Assembly (NCBI GenBank): GCA_017543025.1
Contig: JAFYGX010000034.1
Location: 1 to 5,271, forward strand
Length of the DNA: 5,271 nt
DNA from: Solobacterium sp.
GTDB taxonomy: Bacteria; Bacillota_I; Bacilli_A; Erysipelotrichales; Erysipelotrichaceae
Direction: 5' to 3'
Below, one piece after another: positions 1-5,271 of this stretch. How positions within the stretch are numbered: the first letter of the stretch is position 1; the number at the start of each line of letters is the position of its first letter. Made by a program: the position numbers and the translations under genes. The notes under the pieces were generated by a model. The model saw nothing but the letters and a program-made list of their open reading frames with translations. It was not told the DNA's origin and did not search any database.

Positions 1-36
1 GAAGGCCGTGAAGAAGGTCGTGAAGAAGGTCGTGAT
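1..36 (+). repeat. Three tandem 12-bp repeats coding for EGRE units
   Basis: The units are GAAGGCCGTGAA (1-12), GAAGGTCGTGAA (13-24) and GAAGGTCGTGAT (25-36), differing by one base each from the middle copy. They are in frame and encode EGRE, EGRE, EGRD. The array runs off the left edge, so the copy number is unknown. In-frame 12-bp units of this kind can expand or contract by slippage without breaking the gene. Confidence 0.85.
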
Positions 37-171
37 GAGAAATGTAAAGAAATTGTCTTCGGGATGCTGAAAGACGGAAGATCAGAAGAAGAGATTATTT
101 CAATTCTGAAAATGATTCCTTCGGAGACGATTTCTGCGCTGGTTGCGAAATACATCCGGTGCAGTGAGTAA
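1..171 (+). CDS. C-terminal end of an Rpn-family (PD-(D/E)XK) nuclease/transposase-like protein, 5' truncated by window
   Basis: Frame 1 is open from the first base to a TAA at 169-171 and gives 56 residues. The visible part starts with three EGRE-type repeats, followed by a charged helical tail containing FGMLKDGRSEEEIISIL and ending in AKYIRCSE. An E-G-R-E repeat linker followed by a 'MLKDGxSxEEI' helix is typical of the tail of Rpn/PDDEXK_2 proteins (recombination-promoting nuclease, putative transposase), which are common in multiple copies in gut Bacillota. The catalytic nuclease core would lie upstream of the window and cannot be checked, so the family call rests on the tail alone. The gene converges on the EAL gene and ends about 35 bases before a bidirectional terminator. 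It is probably unrelated in function to the c-di-GMP genes beyond it. Alternative: any other protein with an EGRE-repeat tail. Confidence 0.6.
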   Translation, partial: EGREEGREEGRDEKCKEIVFGMLKDGRSEEEIISILKMIPSETISALVAKYIRCSE

Positions 172-199
172 GCAGGAGTTTGCTGGTGAAATGGGATTG

Positions 200-271
200 A
201 AAAAAGGACTGTGGAATGCCTGAATCATACCGAATTGATACAGGCAGAGACACAGTCCGTTCTGTTTTTTT
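200..271. terminator. Bidirectional intrinsic terminator between convergent genes
   Basis: The outer stem is GGACTGTG (206-213) with CACAGTCC (251-258). An inner stem is TGCCTG (217-222) with CAGGCA (241-246), continued after an A-A mismatch by ATCA (224-227) with TGAT (236-239). A GAA/GAGA internal loop separates the two stems. A200-205 precedes the stem and T265-271 follows it. Read on the minus strand, the stem is followed directly by six T, a good terminator for the EAL gene that stops at 309. Read on the plus strand, the T run begins six bases after the stem, which is weaker but can extend by pairing with the A run. It serves the gene ending at 171. The rest of the 172-308 spacer holds only the hairpin at the end of the EAL gene. 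Confidence 0.75.
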
Positions 272-278
272 GCGAGGT

Positions 279-318
279 ATTTGAGTGGAAAAGTTGTTTT
301 TGATTCCATTACTCAAAT
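279..318 (-). other. Hairpin spanning the stop codon of the EAL gene
   Basis: On the minus strand, TTTGAG and TGGAA (317-312 and 308-304) pair with TTCCA and CTCAAA (290-286 and 285-280). The three unpaired bases between the two halves are exactly the TAA stop codon (311-309). A further A-T pair (279/318) extends the stem, and the loop is 291-303. There is no T run after it, so it is not a terminator by itself. It may protect the 3' end or simply be a chance structure. Confidence 0.45.
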
Positions 319-2321
319 GAGACGGAAGGGAAATACTTTGCCTCAAATTCAGAAACAGGGATCGGTCTGCAGTAATAGAAACCCTGGAAGATATCGCAGC
401 CGATGTTGCGCAGATAATTGACCTGATCCGCAGTTTCCACACCTTCGGAGACAACCGGCATGTCCAGTCCCTTCGACATGGAAATGACTGCGTTGAGTAT
501 GGTTTTGGAACGTGAATGGTTTTCGATCTCATTAATGAGGCCCATATCGATTTTCAGCACATCCGCATTGAAGTCTTTCAGGAGATTCAGGCTGGAGAAA
601 CCGGAGCCGAAATCGTCAATTTCGACTTCAAACCCGAATTTCTGAAGCTGTGTAATGAGTTCTATTGTTCTGTGAGAATCACTCATGAATACAGATTCTG
701 TGATTTCCAGCTTCAGTTTGGATGGCGGTACGCCATAGGTGCCGACCAGTGTGGTGAAGGTTTCGTAGAGATCCAGATAGAAGAAATCCTTGACTGAGAT
801 ATTAACCGTGAGAAACAGATGTTCCAGGGGAGTTCCCTGCCATTTTTTCAGCAGTTTTACCGCAAGCTCCCAGATATACGCGTCCAGCAGATGAATCTGC
901 CCGTAGTCTTCCAGTACACGGATAAATTCAGGCGGGGGTATGATTCCCTTTTCCGGATGATTCCACCGGCAAAGGGCTTCTGCACCGATCAGTTCTTCCT
1001 CACAGGTAATCTGCGGCTGCAGGTAGATTTCAAACTGCCCCTGTGCAAGTGCGGAACGGAATTCACTGAGAATGGAAAGGTCATGCAGTGTATTCTGCAT
1101 CATTTCGCTGCTGAAATAGGAATAGGCATTGTTGCCCTGATCAAAGATTGCTCTGGTTGCCATCAGTGCACGGTCATACATGATGGCGATCGGTACGTTC
1201 CGGTCATCAATCTCGTAAATGCCGACATGGTTATGAACATTGAAGCTTTCGCTGGTAAAACGGTGGCTGATTTCATCCATTCCCCTCAGCAGGATATCCT
1301 CATTGAATTCATCTTTGCGGATCAGAAGGGCAAAGCGGTCATCCTGGATGCGTCCGATCACACAGTTGTTTTTCTGACTGCAGTATTCGCGGATCAGATC
1401 TGCTATCTGCAGGAGGAGCTCATTTCCCCGCTGCATGCCGAAGAGCTCCATATATAATTTGAAGTCCCGCAGATTGGATACCACAAGCAGATAGGCATGA
1501 TCTGCATCTTTCTGCATGATCTCCCGCACCATTCCGTAGAAGCCGTAGCGGTTATATACCTGCGTCAGTTCATCGTGGGTTGCCTGGAAATGCTCAACAT
1601 CCAGTTTTTTCTGCTGTTCGGTGCGGTCAAAGAAGAAATAATACCGGCCAATCGTTTTACCGAGTGTATCTTCCAGGGGGAAGCGCTGTATTTCGATCAC
1701 CCGGCTGCTGTCTTTTCCACGGAAGGTCTGCGTCCAGACATCTCCGGCTTCTTCTGCCGGCAGCTTCAGCCAGCCTTCAAGGAAGGTCCGGAATTCTTCC
1801 AGATTGTCGTTGCATTCAAATAAACGAAATACTTCTGCATTTGCATAAATACACTGCCCGCTGAGATTGAAGCAGGCAATTCCGGAGTGCATGTTCTGCA
1901 GGACATAGGTCAAAGCATCTGCGAACCGTTCCCGTGTAACGTGCGGGTTAATTCTCGACTCCGCGTGATCATCCTTCTTCGGAGAAATGGAGATCATCTC
2001 CACCACACAGCGGTATAATGTACCGTCATCCAGCTCGAGTTCGATCGGCTTGGAGTGGATATGATGAATCACATCATCTTTGAGTTCATCCTTATCCATT
2101 TCAACGCCGGATTCACTAGCTTTCAGAGAAATGCAGTTGGTACAGCGGTTGGAGATATTCCAGACGCCGTAGCAGTAAGGACCGTAACGGAACGTTCCAT
2201 CACGGCGCAAAGAAAAACTGCGGCATTCGTACGGATTGACAAGCCGAACCCTGTCATACTGCTGCTGCAGCGATTCAAGATAAGCGGTCAGCTCATCTCT
2301 CGTATAACGTTCAATTGCCAT
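309..2321 (-). CDS. PAS-GGDEF(degenerate)-EAL protein, predicted cyclic-di-GMP phosphodiesterase with Cys-rich N-terminal domain
   Basis: This 670-residue protein should hydrolyse c-di-GMP to pGpG in the cytoplasm; no signal peptide or membrane segment is seen. Residues 1-120 form a sensor-like region with C33, C50, C60 and C63 (pattern CYGVWxxxxxCxNCxS). A PAS-like domain lies at about 130-235. The GGDEF-like domain at about 245-405 is degenerate: QDDRF (326-330) replaces GGDEF, and NLRDFK (283-288) replaces the metal-binding DxDxFK. It is therefore unlikely to make c-di-GMP and may act as a regulatory domain. The EAL domain at about 415-662 keeps EALCRW (448-453), N507, E539 in LEITES, DDFGSG (569-574), K590, E626 in SEGVE and Q646, so phosphodiesterase activity is expected. 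The ATG at 2321-2319 is preceded by a weak purine-rich site (GAAAGAAAGAG, 2340-2330) eight bases away. It is transcribed divergently from the HD-GYP gene. The role of the Cys region is unknown. Confidence 0.93.
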   Translation of the reverse strand: MAIERYTRDELTAYLESLQQQYDRVRLVNPYECRSFSLRRDGTFRYGPYCYGVWNISNRCTNCISLKASESGVEMDKDELKDDVIHHIHSKPIELELDDGTLYRCVVEMISISPKKDDHAESRINPHVTRERFADALTYVLQNMHSGIACFNLSGQCIYANAEVFRLFECNDNLEEFRTFLEGWLKLPAEEAGDVWTQTFRGKDSSRVIEIQRFPLEDTLGKTIGRYYFFFDRTEQQKKLDVEHFQATHDELTQVYNRYGFYGMVREIMQKDADHAYLLVVSNLRDFKLYMELFGMQRGNELLLQIADLIREYCSQKNNCVIGRIQDDRFALLIRKDEFNEDILLRGMDEISHRFTSESFNVHNHVGIYEIDDRNVPIAIMYDRALMATRAIFDQGNNAYSYFSSEMMQNTLHDLSILSEFRSALAQGQFEIYLQPQITCEEELIGAEALCRWNHPEKGIIPPPEFIRVLEDYGQIHLLDAYIWELAVKLLKKWQGTPLEHLFLTVNISVKDFFYLDLYETFTTLVGTYGVPPSKLKLEITESVFMSDSHRTIELITQLQKFGFEVEIDDFGSGFSSLNLLKDFNADVLKIDMGLINEIENHSRSKTILNAVISMSKGLDMPVVSEGVETADQVNYLRNIGCDIFQGFYYCRPIPVSEFEAKYFPSVSFE

Positions 2322-2344
2322 AATAATAACTCTTTCTTTCTAAA

Positions 2345-2375
2345 ATCATAGCATGAAGAATCCGTTTTCCGTGAA
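2345..2375 (-). promoter_or_regulatory. Probable promoter of the EAL gene (extended -10)
   Basis: On the minus strand, TGC (2353-2351) followed by TATGAT (2350-2345) makes an extended -10 with one mismatch to TATAAT. A weak -35, TTCACG (2375-2370), lies 19 bases upstream, which is long but tolerable with a TGn extension. Transcription would start near 2338, giving a leader of about 17 bases that contains the purine-rich ribosome binding site. The -35 overlaps that of the divergent HD-GYP promoter. Confidence 0.5.
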
Positions 2376-2400
2376 GTAATGCATATTTTTCTGCTAGAAT
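2371..2400 (+). promoter_or_regulatory. Probable promoter of the HD-GYP gene (extended -10)
   Basis: TGC (2392-2394) followed by TAGAAT (2395-2400) is an extended -10 with one mismatch. The -35 is poor: GTGAAG (2371-2376), 18 bases upstream. The start would be near 2407, only about four bases before the ATG at 2411. An AT-rich TATTTT at 2384-2389 could be an alternative -10 with a slightly longer leader, but I see no good -35 for it. Confidence 0.45.
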
Positions 2401-2410
2401 CAAGCGTGAT

Positions 2411-3673
2411 ATGAAAAACTGGAGTAAAACGCTGAACGAACGCTGGAACAGTTTTGTCCGAGTTCTCTGCTGGGAAGGACAGACGAAGGAAACCTATATT
2501 GCGATTCAGCCGATGATGGCGGAGCATAATCTGCTTCATATGCGGATGTTTCTTGGTCTTGCTTCGGTGGTGGCCGGCGTCCTGCTGCTTGTCAGTATGG
2601 CAAGCCCGCGGCTGAGCCACGCAAGAGCGTTATATGCCTCGATGTGCGGAGGGTCGTTTCTGATGCTGTTTCTGGCATTTACACCATGGGCAAAAAAACG
2701 CGGCTTCCGGCTTCTGTTCTGTTATCTGACGCTGGCAATGGAACTGGCGTTTTCACTGATCCTCGGTATTTATACCGGCAGTATTTCGGATGCCCCGGCT
2801 GTGAGCTTTATTGTGATGCTGGTAGGACTGCCGCTTCTGTTTACCGATGTGCTGTGGCGTATGGGCCTGTTTCAGACAGGGGCTGCGTTTGTGTTTCTGT
2901 TAAACTCAAAGATTGTCTCTTCACCGGATGTATTTGAGCTCAATACGGTGAATGCAATCAGCTTTCTGTTTTTCTCTCTGTTTCTTTACGGCGTGGTCTC
3001 CTGTACCAACGCCAATGAAGCGGCGGAGTTTATCCGGATCCGGGAAGAAAAAGAGCAGATCGCAAAGATCCAGCAGCGGATCATCGTATCCATGGCAGAT
3101 CTCATTGAAGAGCGGGATGAGAATACCGGAGAACATGTCAAGCGGACGATGGAGCTGGTTAAGAATCTTCTGTATGCGATGAAGCAGCGGAAGCTGTTTT
3201 CGGAGGTGCTTACCGATGAATATATCGAAATGGTGATTCAGGCTGCAGCGCTGCACGATATCGGAAAGATCCGGATCCCGGATGCGGTGCTTCTGAAGCC
3301 CGGACGGCTGGATGAAGCGGAATTTGCGAAGATGCGTATGCATGCCCCGTTTGGCGGCAGTATCGTGCATCGGCTTCTCGAAGGGATCCAGGATGAGCGG
3401 TTTGTGAATATTGCCTTCAATGTCGCAAAGCATCACCATGAGCGGTATGACGGTACCGGCTACCCGGATGGTCTGAAAGGAGAAGCGATTCCGCTTGAGG
3501 CAAGAGTGATGGCCCTGGCGGATGTCTATGATGCTCTGACGGCAGAGCGGTGCTATAAGAAGGCCATGCCGAAAGAGCAGGCGCTGAGGATCATGAAGGA
3601 AGGACGGGGAACACAGTTTGACCCGGTATTATGTGATCTGTTTGTGGAGTTAAGAGAGAATGATGAGCTGTAG
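2411..3673 (+). CDS. Membrane-anchored HD-GYP domain protein, predicted cyclic-di-GMP phosphodiesterase
   Basis: This 420-residue protein has about six hydrophobic segments (roughly 46-64, 73-92, 98-121, 128-147, 151-166 and 180-198), then a charged helical linker (about 200-230) and a C-terminal HD-GYP domain (about 230-415). An even number of segments places both ends in the cytoplasm. HD-GYP marks are TGEH (239-242), LHDIGK (281-286) with the HD pair H282-D283, H311, H342-H343-E344-R345, DGTGYP (347-352) with the GYP triplet, and D371 in ADVYDALT. All the usual metal ligands are present, so hydrolysis of c-di-GMP to pGpG or GMP is expected from family knowledge. The common RPYK motif reads RCYK (380-383). 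No known sensor domain is recognised in the membrane part. The ATG at 2411 is the first possible start (in-frame stop at 2372), but no Shine-Dalgarno site precedes it; a start at M35/M36 (about 2513) is possible. A terminator follows at once, so the unit is probably monocistronic. Confidence 0.93.
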   Translation: MKNWSKTLNERWNSFVRVLCWEGQTKETYIAIQPMMAEHNLLHMRMFLGLASVVAGVLLLVSMASPRLSHARALYASMCGGSFLMLFLAFTPWAKKRGFRLLFCYLTLAMELAFSLILGIYTGSISDAPAVSFIVMLVGLPLLFTDVLWRMGLFQTGAAFVFLLNSKIVSSPDVFELNTVNAISFLFFSLFLYGVVSCTNANEAAEFIRIREEKEQIAKIQQRIIVSMADLIEERDENTGEHVKRTMELVKNLLYAMKQRKLFSEVLTDEYIEMVIQAAALHDIGKIRIPDAVLLKPGRLDEAEFAKMRMHAPFGGSIVHRLLEGIQDERFVNIAFNVAKHHHERYDGTGYPDGLKGEAIPLEARVMALADVYDALTAERCYKKAMPKEQALRIMKEGRGTQFDPVLCDLFVELRENDEL

Positions 3674-3696
3674 GGAACCGGATGCGGTTCCTTTTT
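3674..3696 (+). terminator. Intrinsic terminator of the HD-GYP gene
   Basis: GGAACCG (3674-3680) and CGGTTCC (3685-3691) form a perfect 7-bp stem with a GATG loop, followed by TTTTT (3692-3696). It starts on the base after the TAG stop codon, so it should separate the HD-GYP gene from the ATPase gene downstream. Confidence 0.9.
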
Positions 3697-3700
3697 GAAT

Positions 3701-3788
3701 GCAGAAAACAGTTCTGCTGTTCCGTGCGGTTTGTGCAGATGAACAGGAACAGTACCCGGTTTTTTCCGGGCGGTTGAAAAAGAACCGG
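3701..3788 (+). repeat. Cluster of overlapping inverted repeats in the intergenic region
   Basis: Visible pairings are GCAGAA (3701-3706) with TTCTGC (3712-3717); CTGTTCC (3717-3723) with GGAACAG (3746-3752); CCCGG (3755-3759) with CCGGG (3766-3770) across a T6 loop; and CGGTT (3771-3775) with AACCG (3783-3787). A competing stem joins CCGGTTTTTT (3756-3765) to the complementary stretch 3779-3788, with one G-T pair. Several of these exclude each other. The likely promoter lies at 3774-3803, so most of this cluster is upstream of the expected transcript and would appear in RNA only on read-through or from an unseen upstream promoter. No match to the GEMM-I or c-di-GMP-II riboswitch cores was seen. 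Confidence 0.5.
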
Positions 3789-3803
3789 AAGAAACAGTAA
3801 AAT
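3774..3803 (+). promoter_or_regulatory. Sigma-A-type promoter of the pilus/secretion ATPase gene
   Basis: TTGAAA (3774-3779) and TAAAAT (3798-3803) each match the consensus at five of six positions and are separated by 18 bases. Transcription would begin near 3810, giving a leader of about 44 bases. Since a strong terminator lies upstream, this gene and any genes after it probably form a separate operon from the HD-GYP gene. Confidence 0.7.
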
Positions 3804-3837
3804 AAAGGCAGTTCATCAATTCTTTTTATCATGTCTC

Positions 3838-3843
3838 AGGAGG
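3838..3843 (+). promoter_or_regulatory. Ribosome binding site of the ATPase gene
   Basis: A perfect AGGAGG lies ten bases before the ATG at 3854, slightly longer than the usual spacing. It fixes this ATG as the start, which also places the first MshEN motif at residue 5. It contrasts with the two c-di-GMP hydrolase genes, which have weak or no such site. Confidence 0.9.
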
Positions 3844-3853
3844 TTGGGGGTTT

Positions 3854-5271
3854 ATGAAGTATAAGCGTCTTGGTGAAATGCTTGTTGATGTCGGTGCAAT
3901 CACCGAAGAGCAGCTGGAAGAAGCGCTTGCCGGGCAGAAGGGGTCCGGAAAACGACTCGGTACCTATCTTGTTGATGAAAAATATATTACCGAGGATCAG
4001 CTGATCGAAATTCTTCGAATGCAGCTGGGTATTGACTTTATCGACCTGAACAAAGCGAAGATCGACCCTTCGCTTGTGACGCTGGTTCCGAAGAATATCG
4101 CGAAGCAGAACCGTGTGATTCCGGTAAAACTCGACAAGGATACATTGTATCTTGCCATGGAAGACCCGATGAACTTCATGGCGGTTGAGAACGTCAAGAA
4201 TACCACGCGGAAACGGGTCATTCCGATGATTGCATATTCGCGGGCGATTGACCGTGCGCTGTCGGTTCTGTATGAAAACGAAGGCGCGGCGAAGGCCATG
4301 GAGGAGATGCGAGAAGAGCAGGGCTTTACCACGGTGGATATGGGAGCCTCGGTGCTTGACAGCGACGATACCAATGCGGCGCCTACCGTAAAGCTTGTCA
4401 ACTCGATCATTGAACGCGGCATCGTGGAGAAGTGCAGTGATATTCATATTGAACCGCGGGAACATGAAATGGTCGTAAGACTCCGTGTGGACGGCCGTCT
4501 GAATGAAGTGCTTCAGATCCCGAAGGAACTGCAGTCTGCGGTCATTTCAAGATTCAAGGTCATGGCCAATATGAATATCGCTGAACGACGGATTCCGCAG
4601 GATGGCCGTGCGATTGCGAGACGGCCGGACGGAACGAACATCGACCTCCGTCTGAATTCACTTCCGACCATTTACGGAGAAAAGATCGTTATCCGTCTGC
4701 TGATGCGTGAACAGTCCATTCTGAACCCGCACGGCATCGGTATTACCGATGAAGATATCCCGAAGTTTGACCGCCTGATGAAGAATACCAGCGGCGTTGT
4801 GCTGATCGTCGGTCCGACCGGTTCCGGTAAGACTTCGACGCTCTATACCATGATCAATGCGCTCAAGAGCGATACGGTGAATATGATTTCGCTCGAAGAC
4901 CCGGTTGAATTTCAGATTGAAGGGGTTACCCAGGTAGCGATCAACGAAAAAGTCGGTCTGACATTTGCCAGCGCGCTGCGTGCGTGCCTGCGTCAGGACC
5001 CGGATATTATCTGTATCGGTGAGATCCGTGATGGCGAAACAGCAGAAATCGCGATGCGTGCCGCCATGACCGGTCACTTTGTATTATCAACTATTCATAC
5101 GGAAGATGCCTGCTCGGCGATTGACCGACTCAAGGATATGGGCGTAGAGCCGTATCTGATTGCCGGCTCGGTGCGCGGCGTTATCTCACAGCGTCTGGTT
5201 CGCCGCATCTGCCCGAACTGCCGGGAGGAGACCAAACCGGATCCGGTATTGCTGGATTATGCCGGCATCAA
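3854..5271 (+). CDS. pilB: PilB/GspE-family type IV pilus or type II secretion assembly ATPase with MshEN c-di-GMP-binding domain, 3' truncated
   Basis: 472 residues are visible of a family usually about 550-570 long; the frame is open at the window end. The protein is the cytoplasmic hexameric ATPase that powers pilin or pseudopilin assembly. Residues 5-57 form an MshEN domain: two 24-residue motifs starting RLG (5-28 and 34-57) with the typical five-residue spacer. This is the arrangement known to bind c-di-GMP in MshE and related PilB proteins. In the second motif the usual glycine is K43. The ATPase core has Walker A GPTGSGKT (320-327), the Asp box with E348-D349, a Walker B region DIICIGEIRD (384-393) and the His box with H408 and H415. 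CPNC (453-456) is the first half of the zinc-binding tetracysteine; the second half would lie past the window. It has its own promoter and AGGAGG site. PilB versus GspE cannot be settled without the downstream genes; the full-length N-terminus argues against the shorter ComGA. Confidence 0.93.
   Translation, partial: MKYKRLGEMLVDVGAITEEQLEEALAGQKGSGKRLGTYLVDEKYITEDQLIEILRMQLGIDFIDLNKAKIDPSLVTLVPKNIAKQNRVIPVKLDKDTLYLAMEDPMNFMAVENVKNTTRKRVIPMIAYSRAIDRALSVLYENEGAAKAMEEMREEQGFTTVDMGASVLDSDDTNAAPTVKLVNSIIERGIVEKCSDIHIEPREHEMVVRLRVDGRLNEVLQIPKELQSAVISRFKVMANMNIAERRIPQDGRAIARRPDGTNIDLRLNSLPTIYGEKIVIRLLMREQSILNPHGIGITDEDIPKFDRLMKNTSGVVLIVGPTGSGKTSTLYTMINALKSDTVNMISLEDPVEFQIEGVTQVAINEKVGLTFASALRACLRQDPDIICIGEIRDGETAEIAMRAAMTGHFVLSTIHTEDACSAIDRLKDMGVEPYLIAGSVRGVISQRLVRRICPNCREETKPDPVLLDYAGI

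Noticed and set aside
1..36. Possible CRISPR or intergenic satellite repeat at the left edge
   Set aside because: The 12-bp units are contiguous with no spacers and are in frame within a coding region.
95..532. 145-residue minus-strand frame across the end of the EAL gene and the terminator
   Set aside because: It overlaps the EAL C-terminus in another frame, crosses a terminator hairpin and has no plausible domain.
819..1457. 212-residue open frame on the plus strand inside the EAL gene
   Set aside because: It lies antisense to conserved GGDEF/EAL coding sequence, has no recognisable domain and is best explained as a codon-bias shadow.
2921..3439. 172-residue minus-strand frame inside the HD-GYP gene
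   Set aside because: It is antisense to the HD-GYP catalytic motifs and is a shadow of them.
3674..3853. Possible c-di-GMP (GEMM) riboswitch before the ATPase gene
   Set aside because: The conserved GEMM-I and c-di-GMP-II core segments were not seen by eye, and the best promoter starts transcription after most of the structure.
3836..4465. 209-residue open frame on the minus strand opposite the start of the ATPase gene
   Set aside because: The plus strand here encodes a clear MshEN and ATPase N-terminal region with a proper ribosome binding site; the reverse frame has no family features.

Overview
This window looks like chromosomal DNA from a low-to-mid G+C Bacillota (Firmicutes), probably an anaerobic gut or rumen clostridial or Erysipelotrichia-type organism. 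The grounds are roughly balanced base composition by eye, an AGGAGG ribosome binding site, intrinsic terminators, an Rpn-like tail with EGRE repeats, and a cysteine-rich front domain on the EAL protein of a kind I recall from such bacteria. The exact lineage cannot be fixed from the sequence alone.

Layout: (1) 1-171 (+) is the 3' end of a gene whose C-terminal tail resembles Rpn/PD-(D/E)XK transposase-like nucleases. (2) 172-308 is a convergent spacer with a long stem-loop that can terminate transcription in both directions. (3) 309-2321 (-) encodes a 670-residue protein: Cys-rich N-terminal domain, PAS, degenerate GGDEF, intact EAL. It is predicted to be a c-di-GMP phosphodiesterase. (4) 2322-2410 is a short divergent intergenic region with two back-to-back promoters whose -35 regions coincide. 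(5) 2411-3673 (+) encodes a 420-residue membrane HD-GYP protein, a second predicted c-di-GMP phosphodiesterase, closed off by a strong terminator. (6) 3674-3853 holds that terminator, several inverted repeats, a good sigma-A-type promoter and an AGGAGG site. (7) 3854 to the window end (+) is a PilB/GspE-type assembly ATPase, cut at residue 472, with an MshEN domain carrying the tandem motif known to bind c-di-GMP.

The unifying theme is cyclic-di-GMP. Two hydrolases of unrelated fold (EAL and HD-GYP), one soluble and one in the membrane, sit beside an ATPase predicted to be switched by that nucleotide. No intact diguanylate cyclase is visible. The simplest reading is that the two phosphodiesterases lower c-di-GMP and so reduce activity of a type IV pilus or related secretion machine whose other genes probably follow the ATPase. 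No clearly new defence, mobile or RNA system was found. The most unusual items are the shared -35 region, the near-leaderless start of the HD-GYP gene, and a stop codon sitting as an exact bulge in a hairpin at the end of the EAL gene.
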